A stretch of 64,000 nt of DNA from positions 1 to 64,000 of the forward strand of contig NZ_AUFP01000010.1 in NCBI RefSeq assembly GCF_000426565.1. Reading direction: 5' to 3'. Position numbers and translations under genes: made by a program. Under the pieces are notes generated by a model that worked only from the letters and a program-made list of their open reading frames with translations, was not told the origin of the DNA and ran no database searches. This DNA comes from Segatella albensis DSM 11370 = JCM 12258 (GTDB taxonomy: Bacteria > Bacteroidota > Bacteroidia > Bacteroidales > Bacteroidaceae). This document shows positions 45,757 to 54,210 of the stretch, one piece after another; the stretch's first letter is position 1; each line of letters starts with the position of its first letter.

Positions 45757-46032
45757 GCCTAATTTTCTTTCTCTGCACAAAAATAAACAAAAAAGGCGGT
45801 TCCGCAAAGGAATCGCCATATAATAACTTCAACTACTCTCAAATTCTTATAACCTCATCGTTAGTCCTGCAATCTTTACCTTATCCTAATACCCTGATCC
45901 TAAACAATCTTTATTTTACCTCAACTAACACCTTCTCTTACAATCCTAATTACCTTATAAACTAAAAACTAACTAACAATCTATATTTACCTGATCTAAT
46001 ACCTCTATTAACCTTTTGACACTGCAAAGATA
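45757..46032 (-). promoter_or_regulatory. MATE promoter and long leader with possible attenuator
   Basis: TATCTTTG (46025-46032, minus) is the -7 element; the 15-mer GACACTGCAAAGATA around it is identical to that at 44200-44214. The leader of about 260 nt is G-rich and A/T-rich but nearly C-free, and repeats AGGTAAATATAGATTG-like units about four times. It ends with GGCGATTCC/GGAACCGCC (45817-45795, one mismatch) plus six T residues (45794-45789), a terminator 33 nt before the start codon. An in-frame ATG at 45819 overlaps it. Attenuation is inference. Confidence 0.55.
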
Positions 46033-46174
46033 CGGCAACTTCTGCAAACGGCCATCGTTTTTTACAAATATTATACGTAAAAGCTCTTATTACTTGATAT
46101 AAATCAAGTGATGTGCCCGCACACAACGTGTTATATAGCATATTTCTTCAACAAATCTTTTGACCTTCAACACC

Positions 46175-46359
46175 TCACTGACATGCATCGTATATATGAC
46201 CGGAAACGCTAATATACCATTTCATGCGATGTGTCTCATTGTCACCGAATATCTGAGGACTTTGTAGACAAATCTCATAGGTATCATTAAATTTCTTGGG
46301 GCGCTCCGCTTTGTCATACTCTTCGGCTTTAAGTGCAATAATTTAATATCCTCACTCAT
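46175..46359 (-). pseudogene. Frameshifted small gene of unknown function
   Basis: From the ATG at 46359, MSEDIK is followed in the next frame by IIALKAEEYDKAERPKKFND and then YEICLQSPQIFGDNETHRMK, WYISVSG, to TGA at 46175. Restoring one A in AAATTATT joins them into a 61-residue protein with normal composition, whereas the unshifted frame is Lys/Arg/Met-rich nonsense. I do not recognise the family. It may be a pseudogene, a sequencing error or a slippage product. Confidence 0.5.
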
Positions 46360-46663
46360 GATTTTGTTTTTAAACCTTTTATTGTAAGTATTGCGATTGT
46401 TCACTTGAAGACAGTTTTGCAGTTCCATAGTGTATCGTAACTATTCTACACGCCATAACACTTTTTCGGACTTAGAATAAAGCGCGAATAGCAACATAAG
46501 ATACCATTTTGGTCGTTAACGATGCATCGCAGTACCCTTTTGCATTTTCTTCGTTTACTAACGCCTTTCATACATTCGTTTACTAACGCCTTTCATACAT
46601 TTGTTGCGTTATTAACTTGAATCCAAGGCGTACTGAGAATTTGACAATCGTAAATACAAAACG
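46360..46663. other. Intergenic region with an exact tandem duplication
   Basis: No gene is seen. The 25-bp unit TCGTTTACTAACGCCTTTCA... occurs twice without a gap (46551-46575 and 46576-46600). The region separates the TPR gene from the frameshifted small gene. Confidence 0.7.
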
Positions 46664-47710
46664 CTATTTCGATTTTTTCACGAAAGCTTTGGCCTTTTCT
46701 ATCATTTCACGATTGCTTTCTGTATCTTTTAAAGTTGAAGAGTGTTTCAGAAAGAGTTTGTAGTAGTTCGTCATACCGACAGAATCTTTCAGACCGCTGT
46801 ACATCTGGGCTATGTTATAATAGGTAATGGCTTTTGTTGGCTGACATTTCGAGGCTTTCTGAAAAGCAGAGATGGCATGTTCATAGTCATGAAGATAGAA
46901 GTAGGCCTCAGCCAAATCATTATACATGCCGAACAATGTTAGGCTATCGGGAACGGAAAGTTCGATGGCTTGCTCCATGTATTCTGCACTTTCCTTTGGC
47001 ATTCCTATTTTCATACAATTTTTGGCCAGCAACTTGAGTATAAGTATGTCTCTGCCATTCTTTATTTGGTTGGCTCTTACAAGATGGTCGTATGCATTGT
47101 TGGCATCATTCATTTCGCCATAGCAAACGCCAAGTATGAAGCTTACCTCCAAACCCTTCCATCCTTTACGGTAGAGCTTGAGATAAGAACGTTGCGCCTC
47201 GGCGTAATCGCCTAACAAGTAGCTCGAATAGGCGTATTGTCGCCATACATTTAAGTTGGTAGTATCAGTCTCTAAATAACGCATTGTAAGTTGTCGAGCC
47301 GAATCTATTTTGTTCTTCTGCATCAGGTCTGCTGCAACCGATGTAATGATGTCAGCATCATAAGGATACTGCTGAAGAATTCGTCGCCCCCATATTTCCA
47401 TGGCCATTGAATCTTGTGTATAGGAGTGAGCATAGTAGAGCTGTCGCATATCGTTGTGCGTCAAGCTGTCTGCTGGTATACGCAATAAAGTGCGGCCCTC
47501 TGACTGGTAATCGCCCTGTTTGTGGTAGCACTGAGCCAAACGCCTAAACACGGCAACAGAATCGTAGCCACATTGCAACCGGGTGTATAGCGATGCTGCT
47601 GCCGAGTAGTTGAAGGCCGAGAAAAGACTATCGGCAACGTGAAGACTCTTGATTTGGCCTTGAACACCAATGGTGAATAGCCAAAAGATGATGACGGTAA
47701 AATATCTCAT
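46664..47710 (-). CDS. Exported tetratricopeptide-repeat protein
   Basis: A 348-residue protein with a signal peptide (FTIGVQGQ, about residue 20) and TPR-like helical pairs throughout, for example YNDLAEAYFYLHDYEHAIS followed by AFQKASKCQPTKAITYYNIA. It follows the TonB-like gene by 9 bp and the LytTR gene before that, so the three form one operon. A periplasmic scaffold role beside a TonB protein and a divergently encoded TonB-dependent receptor is plausible; function is inferred. Confidence 0.82.
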   Translation of the reverse strand: MRYFTVIIFWLFTIGVQGQIKSLHVADSLFSAFNYSAAASLYTRLQCGYDSVAVFRRLAQCYHKQGDYQSEGRTLLRIPADSLTHNDMRQLYYAHSYTQDSMAMEIWGRRILQQYPYDADIITSVAADLMQKNKIDSARQLTMRYLETDTTNLNVWRQYAYSSYLLGDYAEAQRSYLKLYRKGWKGLEVSFILGVCYGEMNDANNAYDHLVRANQIKNGRDILILKLLAKNCMKIGMPKESAEYMEQAIELSVPDSLTLFGMYNDLAEAYFYLHDYEHAISAFQKASKCQPTKAITYYNIAQMYSGLKDSVGMTNYYKLFLKHSSTLKDTESNREMIEKAKAFVKKSK

Positions 47711-47719
47711 AAATATGGT

Positions 47720-48235
47720 TCATTTTCTGGTTTTACTGAATCTTACAGGTAATGTGTATCTGATGTCGGTAGCTGTACCATTCGCCAATCGGCCCGGAGA
47801 CCACCGTGGACATTGTTTCAAGAGACTAACCACCTGTTGCCCGAAAGCCTTATTTTGTGGCTCTAGCAATATCTGTATATCGGTGATGGTTCCCTCTTTG
47901 CTAATAGTGAACGCTACTATTACTTCGGCATTTTCATTCTCATGCCCATGTGGATATTTCAGGTTTTTGCCAACCCATACGAGAAACTGTTGAAAATTTT
48001 TATTACCCATAAATTTAGGGGCAGTAGCATCCCTTGAAATTACCTCAACTTCTTCTAACGATTTTCCCTGTGAAGTTTTTTGGGGGCAAGTCTGTTTGTT
48101 ATATAAATATACACCTGCTATCACGCTTAATATTCCCGCTACAATAAATGCTATAAAAAGCAACACATTCTTTGTATACTTAGTGTGTTGTCCAATGATG
48201 TACACACGATCTTCGTTGTCTACCTTATGAATCAT
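47720..48235 (-). CDS. TonB-like energy transducer
   Basis: A 171-residue membrane-anchored protein: a cytoplasmic N-terminus, one membrane helix (about 23-46, VLLFIAFIVAGILSVIAGVY), a short linker, then a TonB C-terminal domain with YPHGHENENAEVIVAFTISK, GTITDIQILLEP and the WSPGRLANG loop. The proline-rich spanning region is very short for a TonB. It overlaps the LytTR gene by 4 bp. It may energise the nearby TonB-dependent receptors (49.0 and 56.0 kb). Confidence 0.85.
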   Translation of the reverse strand: MIHKVDNEDRVYIIGQHTKYTKNVLLFIAFIVAGILSVIAGVYLYNKQTCPQKTSQGKSLEEVEVISRDATAPKFMGNKNFQQFLVWVGKNLKYPHGHENENAEVIVAFTISKEGTITDIQILLEPQNKAFGQQVVSLLKQCPRWSPGRLANGTATDIRYTLPVRFSKTRK

Positions 48236-48618
48236 ATCTTTATACGTTTAAAGTTAAAGTATCTCTCCATGATGTCCTTTAGACTCTTCACTGCATCCTT
48301 AGATGCCCCAATTGTGATTTTGCATCTTAGTTCACTATCAGCCAAGGTGATTTCTTTTCGTTGAATGTCTATCATGAAGATAAAATCACGATTAATAATT
48401 AAGCTTTTTCCAACCCTTATAAATCTTTCCGCTTCCAATCCCAATTGAGACTCTAACATTTTCTCAAAAGTATGAAGATTGAAAGAAAAAGTATATTTAG
48501 TACCATCAATGAGATTGAAGTTGGAGTAGCTGCCATCAGACGTTACACATAATAAACAATCTAATGGAATTTTAGCCATCTGACTTGTATTTGATATAAT
48601 GATGTTATGTTGTCTCAT
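48232..48618 (-). CDS. LytTR DNA-binding regulator
   Basis: A 128-residue protein consisting almost wholly of a LytTR domain: IPLDCLLCVTSDGSYSNFNL, YTFSFNLHTFEKMLE and FIRVGKSLIINRDFIFMID are its beta-strand landmarks. I chose the ATG at 48618 because the -7 element TATCTTTG lies at 48638-48645 on the minus strand, just upstream. LytTR proteins often control bacteriocin and peptide-secretion loci. It is divergent from the double-glycine peptide gene, the likely target. Confidence 0.88.
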   Translation of the reverse strand: MRQHNIIISNTSQMAKIPLDCLLCVTSDGSYSNFNLIDGTKYTFSFNLHTFEKMLESQLGLEAERFIRVGKSLIINRDFIFMIDIQRKEITLADSELRCKITIGASKDAVKSLKDIMERYFNFKRIKI

Positions 48619-48842
48619 TGAATAAATTTGTTCAATGCAAAGATACAATATTTATTAGTTAAATCGTTTATTCAAATTCCTGTTTTTTGCGAAATGAGTG
48701 GATTATTTTACGTAATGTTATTTATAGATTTGTTTCTCTCCAATTTTTCCTTTTATTTTAGCGAATATAAGCCTTTTATAAAACCAAGCATAGATTTCAC
48801 ACAACAAGCAAAATTATATAGTAATGGAAAAAAAATATCGCA

Positions 48843-48850
48843 TAACTTTG
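48843..48850 (+). promoter_or_regulatory. -7 element of the double-glycine peptide operon
   Basis: TAACTTTG, followed by CAG, fits TAnnTTTG and lies 49 bp before the peptide start. The 280-bp interval shared with the divergent LytTR gene holds both promoters and no other gene. Confidence 0.6.
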
Positions 48851-48899
48851 CAGTAAGCTCGAAAAGTTTGAGCGGTTTAGTATTAACATTAACATAACA

Positions 48900-49055
48900 A
48901 TGATGAAAACAAAAAGCCAAGTTTTTAAAAAACAAGTACTCAACTCTTCTGAGCTTGAGTCCGTGTTGGGCGGAAAGCGTCAAGCAACAAAAACCTATGA
49001 TGGTGGAACGCTACAAGAGATTATAGTATATGACTTATGGAACGACGCAGATTAA
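48900..49055 (+). CDS. Double-glycine natural-product/bacteriocin-like precursor peptide
   Basis: A 51-residue peptide. It reads MMKTKSQVFKKQVLNSSE, then LESVLGG, then a 26-residue core rich in charged and polar residues with no Cys. LNSSELESVLGG fits the double-glycine leader consensus LxxxELxxVxGG, cut after GG by C39-peptidase exporters. It resembles the Bacteroidales GG-precursor family. It overlaps the following TonB-dependent receptor gene by 19 bp, and a C39-ABC exporter gene lies downstream on the same strand. Product activity (signal or bacteriocin) is unknown. Confidence 0.8.
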   Translation: MMKTKSQVFKKQVLNSSELESVLGGKRQATKTYDGGTLQEIIVYDLWNDAD

Positions 49056-51364
49056 AAATTCTTAGTAGCCAATTATCAATAAAATTAATCCTATTGGCTC
49101 TTTCTATGTTCATTGCTGTCGGTGGCAAGGCTCAAAAACAATTATCGGGTCTTGTCGTTGACACCAACGGGCAGCCTGTTATGTCAGCATCTGTGATTAT
49201 TCAGTCAAGTAATACAGCTGAGCGTAATGTACAGATTACTGTAACTGATGTGGATGGAAAATTTCTCTTCCATTCCGTTCCTTCTCCATATCAACTTACC
49301 ATTCAGCATATGTCGTATTCAGATTCATATGTGAAGGATAGTTTGTCAAATGTACGTGTCGTATTAAAGGAGAAGGACAACACTTTAGGTGAGGTCGTTG
49401 TTAAAGCCAACCGTCCTATGGTGAAAACAACAAGTGATGGCGGAATTGCATTTTCGGGCGAGCAAATCAGGCAGCGCAGACCGGTCGAAACAGCCCTTGA
49501 TATGATAGAGGCACTTCCTATGATGATGAAAAGTGGAGAAAGTCTGATGCTTATGGGGGCGACTGAAACTTCAATTCTTATAAATGGGAAGAAAAAAATA
49601 TTGTCTGATGAGCAATTAGCAAACTACTTGAAAACCATACCTGTATCAGAGGTTAAGTCACTTGATGTGTACTATAGCACGCCTCCTAAGTTCGGTGTGC
49701 GAGGTGCTTCGGTCAACATTGTTATGTCTGCTCCGAAACATGAAGACTTGCATTTTCGTGGCGAAGGGTTCGTGTCTGCCAATTATGGTAACAGTATGAA
49801 ATTTGATGAGGGCACCAACTTTAGTTTGTCATCCAAGAAATGGTCGCTGAATGCTGGATATACTGAAAGCAATACTGCCAAGCTTCGTAATCAAACTCTC
49901 GAGACAGTGCGTACACTTGATGGTGTGGAACATCATGTTTTGCAGACAACCCAAACATCGTCCATATCAAAAGATAAAACGGTTGTTATGAATCTGACAG
50001 CTAGTCCAAATGATAATGTGGGGGTGGATGTTGATTATGTTTTCTTGCATAAGTCACCGCGAAATACCATTGATTTTAATTCATTGATAGATCAGCAATC
50101 TATTAATGGTAATACGTTTAGTCGGTATGGTTCGGATACTCACAATGTCAGAGTAGCCTTGACGTATAAAGATATAGAGATCGGTGGAGAATATGAGCAC
50201 TTCAAAGAAGATGCGGACCAAATTGTTATGCTCGACAAAAAACAAAAAATAGACAATGACCACAACCAATCGTATAGAGGGTTAAATGTATATTTCAATG
50301 GTGAGTCTGAGTTGTTCAATCATACAATAGAATATGGTATTGACGGAACACTGAGAAATACCACCAACTACGTAGGCGAAAACGGGAGTTCAGAATCGTT
50401 GATGAAACAAAAAGAACTTGAAACGACAGCTTATCTGGGAATTCGAATTCCACTTGGTAAGAAGGGATTCATCAATACATCCATACAGGGTGAGTTTATC
50501 AATTCTACATATAAGCGAAATAATGGATATAAGGAGAAATTATGGCGAGATTTTGACATATATCCCACATTCATGTTGATGTATAGGTTCACTCCCCTGC
50601 ACATTATCCAAGCCAGCCTGTCTTCCACTAAATACTATCCTTCTTATTGGGCCAATGCAAGCTATAGTTCGTACATTGATAATTACAGTAGGATAGAAGG
50701 TAATCCTCAACTGAATCCATCAAGAAAATATGCGCTCAACGTAAACTATATTTTGAGAGGTAAGTATATCATTGGTCTGTTTGGTGAAAGCCATCAGAAC
50801 TACTTCACTCAACTGTTGAAACTGAAAAACGATGAGATAGCAGCAGCCTACAAATATTACAACATACATAAGAGTCAACGGTTTGGGGTGATGGCAATAG
50901 TTCCGCTAAATTTGATACATGGCTTTGAAAGCAAGTTTACTTTAATGGGGTTTTATATGCATCAAGAAGGAAGCATTGATGAAATTACATTGGATAAAAC
51001 AAAGGTCTCTGGAAGGGCGAGCATTTCTAATACTATCAATTTATTAGGCAACAAATTGATGGCAGAGATTGATGGATGGGTGCAGCTACCGGTTATTCAA
51101 GGACTTTATGACGTTAAGGCTATGTGGAATATAACATCAAAAGTAAGCTGGAAAACTCCTATCAAAGGAATGTCGGTTTCCATAAAGGTCGACGATATGT
51201 TTAATACGCTCAGAAGTCGAGTTCAATCGAATGTACCCCAACAGAGTTTTTCTTTCCGTAGTTATGGGGATAGTCGCATTTTCAGTCTTAGGCTACGTTA
51301 CATATTCAATGGATATAAGGCAAAAGAAAGGAAGACAATTGTGAATGACAGGTTAGGATTTTAG
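49037..51364 (+). CDS. TonB-dependent outer-membrane receptor of the peptide locus
   Basis: A 775-residue beta-barrel receptor. A signal peptide ends GGKAQ at about residue 33. A carboxypeptidase-regulatory-like domain (about 35-115, LSGLVVDTNGQPVMSASVII), a reduced plug (about 120-230, LGEVVVKANRPMVKTTSDG, SILINGKKK), then an OMP_b-brl_3 type barrel follow. It starts inside the end of the precursor peptide gene. Receptors of this type accompany GG-peptide exporters in Bacteroidota and may export or take up the peptide through the outer membrane. It has a paralogue at 56010. Confidence 0.85.
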   Translation: MERRRLKILSSQLSIKLILLALSMFIAVGGKAQKQLSGLVVDTNGQPVMSASVIIQSSNTAERNVQITVTDVDGKFLFHSVPSPYQLTIQHMSYSDSYVKDSLSNVRVVLKEKDNTLGEVVVKANRPMVKTTSDGGIAFSGEQIRQRRPVETALDMIEALPMMMKSGESLMLMGATETSILINGKKKILSDEQLANYLKTIPVSEVKSLDVYYSTPPKFGVRGASVNIVMSAPKHEDLHFRGEGFVSANYGNSMKFDEGTNFSLSSKKWSLNAGYTESNTAKLRNQTLETVRTLDGVEHHVLQTTQTSSISKDKTVVMNLTASPNDNVGVDVDYVFLHKSPRNTIDFNSLIDQQSINGNTFSRYGSDTHNVRVALTYKDIEIGGEYEHFKEDADQIVMLDKKQKIDNDHNQSYRGLNVYFNGESELFNHTIEYGIDGTLRNTTNYVGENGSSESLMKQKELETTAYLGIRIPLGKKGFINTSIQGEFINSTYKRNNGYKEKLWRDFDIYPTFMLMYRFTPLHIIQASLSSTKYYPSYWANASYSSYIDNYSRIEGNPQLNPSRKYALNVNYILRGKYIIGLFGESHQNYFTQLLKLKNDEIAAAYKYYNIHKSQRFGVMAIVPLNLIHGFESKFTLMGFYMHQEGSIDEITLDKTKVSGRASISNTINLLGNKLMAEIDGWVQLPVIQGLYDVKAMWNITSKVSWKTPIKGMSVSIKVDDMFNTLRSRVQSNVPQQSFSFRSYGDSRIFSLRLRYIFNGYKAKERKTIVNDRLGF

Positions 51365-51368
51365 AACT

Positions 51369-52173
51369 ATGGAGATTATTCTTCAACATGACTCTATGCA
51401 GTGTGGCATAGCTTGTCTAAAAATGATATGCCAAAATTTTGGAAAGGAAGTGTCTTTTAGCTTTCTTTCCAATATGTGCGGTTGTACAAATGAAGGAACA
51501 TCTTTACTTAGTATATCTGAAACAGCAAAAAAAAATCGGTTTAACACCAATTTGTTACAAACTTTCATTGAGTGATTTCTGCGAAGTTCAAACTCCATGC
51601 ATCCTCCATTGGAACCAAAATCATTTCGTGGTTTTGTATAAAGTAAAAAAAAACAAAAAATTCTATGTCGCAGACCCTGGCAAGGGACTTGTAAAATATA
51701 ATCTTAAGGAGTTCAAGAGTCATTGGATCAGTACACGGTCTAATGGTGAGGAGACAGGCATAGCGATGTTCTTGGAGCCTACACCCGCTTTCTATTCCCG
51801 TAAGGAGGACGGAGATGGTGAAAAGAATAAGAATCCACGGTCGTTCCGTTTTCTCTTCGGCTATGTGAAGAAGTACAAGCGCTATTTCGGACAGGTCGTC
51901 TTAGGCATGGTTTTGGGCAGTTTGTTGCAGCTTGTCCTGCCTTTCCTCACCCAGCCCATCGTCGACGTGGGCATCAAGAACCAGAGCATCGGCTTCATCC
52001 GCCGGTGGCTGTTGCTGCATATCTCCATGAGGGTCAACATCTCGCTGGTGAGCGACTTCTTCATCAAGTTGTTGAAACTGCCGATGTCGTTCTTCGACAC
52101 CAAACTCATGGGCGACCTCATTCGCCTTTCCCTTGCAGTCCTTCCCCTTACAATCATTCTCTTTGTCTTTTGA
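51369..52173 (+). pseudogene. C39-peptidase ABC exporter, N-terminal fragment (broken)
   Basis: The C39 cysteine peptidase domain starts EIILQHDSMQCGIACLKMI (catalytic Cys12). A run of nine A (51527-51535) shifts the frame: with eight A it would read ETAKKIGLTPICYKLSLSD. The shifted frame continues with PCILHWNQNHFVVLY (His) and FYVADPGKG (Asp). The membrane domain begins LFGYVKKYKRYFGQVVLG. KNQSIGFIRRWLLLH lacks about one helix compared with relatives. At about 52120 (MGDLI) the match ends and foreign sequence follows to a stop at 52173. From about 51.76 kb the DNA is much GC-richer than the C39 part. The ATPase half reappears at 58456. Confidence 0.8.
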
Positions 52174-52428
52174 GAATATCGACTGCGAAAGCGTCGCGCC
52201 AAGTGCCGTCTCTATCATGCTAAGAATCTCTTTCCGTGCGACGACTGTCACTCGCTCCGAGAGTTTGACCGGGTGTAGCTTTCCCCGACTGACCATCGTA
52301 TAATAAGTTCTCAGGCTGATGCCGAGCAGTTCAGCCACCTACCGCGGACGATAGAACTCCTACCGCAGACTTACGTTGACAACGCTGCCGCCCGAACTGT
52401 TAAGTTGTGTTTCGCTTTTCTTTCCCAT
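52121..52428 (-). pseudogene. Excisionase/HTH protein remnant of a mobile element
   Basis: The minus-strand frame from ATG 52428 (MGKKSETQLNSSGG) meets TAG twice (near 52360 and 52339), at positions where LR-x-EFYRPR-x-VAELLG would normally have Gln. It then reads VAELLGISLRTYYTMVSRGK, LHPVKLSERVTVVARKEILS and a Lys-rich tail. This is the small HTH protein typical of Bacteroides mobilisable elements. It runs without a break into the inverted ABC-exporter sequence at about 52120, marking a recombination junction. Confidence 0.6.
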
Positions 52429-52701
52429 AGTGCTTGTTCTTGTGGAAAAATCCGTAACTTTGGGGTGACCCAAGAAAAATGTCTTGCTTTATGCGAGACC
52501 GGAACGAGAGCAGGAGGTGAGGTCTCCGCTTTTAATCCCTCTCTTGTTCTGTTATGTATTTTGCTAACGCAGCAGCTGTATCAACCATTAACGTGACTAA
52601 GCCGCACATGTATCAACCAAATATAAAAGTAATGTTTAACCGGGTCAACCAACATTAAAAATAAGGCTTAAAGTAGTCAACCAAAAACGTTAAACTACCC
52701 C
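52429..52701. other. Mobile-element debris with short repeats
   Basis: No gene is recognised. TATCAACCA occurs twice (about 52577 and 52611) and GTCAACCAA twice (about 52645 and 52677). It separates the HTH remnant from the IS66 remnant and probably holds an insertion-sequence end. Confidence 0.45.
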
Positions 52702-53323
52702 GGTCTCTTGTTCCGTGCAGGATGGAGAAGTTCGAAGGAGTTGGAAAACCGCTTTGGTGAAAGCCTTGAGAGGATGATAGCAGTAACAGATCGACACAGT
52801 GCCTATTTTGCCTTACACTTATTGAATCATCAGGTTTGTCTTGTATCTATATTTAGGGAACTGCAATATCTGGACAAGCTTGACACAACGCAGCAATGGT
52901 CCGGAGAAGTTGAGCAGCTTTTGAAGGAGGCAATCCACGAAAGGAATACAAGGCCAGACTAGTGTATCGAAAAAGAACAGTGGCTCAAAAGGCATGACGC
53001 TCTGCTCAAAAAGAAATTGGAAGGATTTAAGGAACAGTTTCAACGTCTCAAGAACGGCCTTATAAAATGCAGGGATTACATTTTTCAACTTTCTGGAAGA
53101 TCCTTTGATTCCTTCTGACAACAATGCAAGCGAACGCGGCATAAGGAAGTTGAAGATTAAATTGAAGAACTCTGGTACTTCTAGATCAGACTTAGGTGCA
53201 GATGCTTTCTTTGACCTACATTCCATCATAGAAACGGCGAAGAAACATAAGCAGATACCATTTGAGGCAATCCGAGCACTATTTAGTGCCACGGACAGCA
53301 CGGTCGTATCTATCGCTGAATAG
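52702..53323 (+). pseudogene. IS66-family transposase, C-terminal remnant
   Basis: FRAGWRSSKELENRFGESLE, MIAVTDRHSAYFALHLLNHQ and ELQYLDKLD are the conserved core of IS66 TnpC. TAG at about 52960 interrupts the frame, which continues CIEKEQWLKRHDALLKKKLE. A frame change then leads to IPSDNNASERGIRKLKIKLK and SGTSRSDLGADAFFDLHSII. The N-terminal half is missing. It is an inactive insertion-sequence relic next to the broken exporter and the start of the signalling cassette. Confidence 0.85.
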
Positions 53324-53381
53324 TTACTTTACCTTCTGAATATGTTATAAAATCTAAAAAATCCGTGGGATGAGAGTTTTT

Positions 53382-53426
53382 TACACTTTTGTGTAGTGCA
53401 TGTATGTATTATAGCATTTACTTTTG
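53382..53426 (+). promoter_or_regulatory. LuxR-type box A and promoter of the E1-like gene
   Basis: TACACTTTTGTGTA (53382-53395) is a dyad with a T4 spacer. TACTTTTG (53419-53426) is a perfect -7 element. The box centre lies 30.5 bp before the -7 start, which places it near -43 of the expected transcription start, the class II activator position. The same distance recurs at two other promoters of this cassette. Confidence 0.75.
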
Positions 53427-53446
53427 CCACAAACAATTATTTAGTT

Positions 53447-54196
53447 ATGGAACAAAGATACAGTAGAAACAGGCTCTATGTGAGCGAGAAAGAACAAAGT
53501 TTGATCAAGGATTACAAAATATTCCTTGGTGGTGCAGGTATAGGCTGTATCGTGGCTGAATGTGCCTTGCGGTTTGGTTTTGAGCATATTACAATTGTCG
53601 ACGGTGATAAGGTTGAGAAAAGCAACCTAAACAGGCAGAACTATACGGAGAATGACATTGGCAGATACAAGGCAGAGTGTTTGGCTGAGCGTTTGCTAAG
53701 TATCAATCCAAATGCGCAGATAGATTACTATACGGAGTTCCTTACCCCTGATAACATAAAAGAAATGTTGAATGGCCATAATGTAGCCATCAATGCATTG
53801 GACTTCAAGGACGATACGCCTTTTGTTTTTGACAAAATCTGCAAGGAAAGAAAAATCCCCGTACTCCATCCATATAATTTTGGGTGGGCAGGTTTTGTTA
53901 CGGTCGTTGACCCATTGGGACATTCTTTATCCGAACTGGCAGACGAGCCTAAGGGATTTGAGCTAAAGGTGGCTGAGTATGTAATCGGGCACGGGGCTTT
54001 CTGGAATCAGCCAAAAGAATGGTTGGATAAAATCGTTACTCAATACAGGGAAGAAAGCGAAACGCTCCCACCTCCGCAACTGTCCATAGCATCATGGATT
54101 GCAGCGGGATTATGTACAACGGCAATGTACAATCTTGCCACTGGAAAACCTGTGAACTATTTTCCAAAATTCTATTTCTCCTCACTTTTGCAGTAA
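53447..54196 (+). CDS. ThiF/MoeB-like E1-type adenylyltransferase
   Basis: A 249-residue enzyme. The nucleotide-binding loop is IFLGGAGIGCIVAE, the strand-helix motif VDGDKVEKSNLNRQNY holds the Asp and the N..RQ of E1 enzymes, and NALDFKDD is the Asp after the Mg site. There is no Cys-x-x-Cys zinc pair and no catalytic Cys loop that I can identify, so it resembles MccB-like or stand-alone adenylating enzymes rather than ubiquitin E1. I start at 53447, 20 bp after the -7 element. It is first in the boxed cassette. It may activate a peptide carboxyl end or an acyl substrate used by the neighbouring acyltransferase; this is inference. Confidence 0.82.
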   Translation: MEQRYSRNRLYVSEKEQSLIKDYKIFLGGAGIGCIVAECALRFGFEHITIVDGDKVEKSNLNRQNYTENDIGRYKAECLAERLLSINPNAQIDYYTEFLTPDNIKEMLNGHNVAINALDFKDDTPFVFDKICKERKIPVLHPYNFGWAGFVTVVDPLGHSLSELADEPKGFELKVAEYVIGHGAFWNQPKEWLDKIVTQYREESETLPPPQLSIASWIAAGLCTTAMYNLATGKPVNYFPKFYFSSLLQ

Positions 54197-54210
54197 AGTG
54201 AAATATCGTT

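Noticed and set aside
46551-46600. CRISPR mini-array
   Set aside because: Only two abutting copies with no spacer and no cas genes nearby.
52338-52365. Amber (TAG) recoding in this genome
   Set aside because: The receptor gene at 49037-51364 ends with TAG at its natural C-terminus, so TAG is a normal stop here. At most the relic came from a recoding element.
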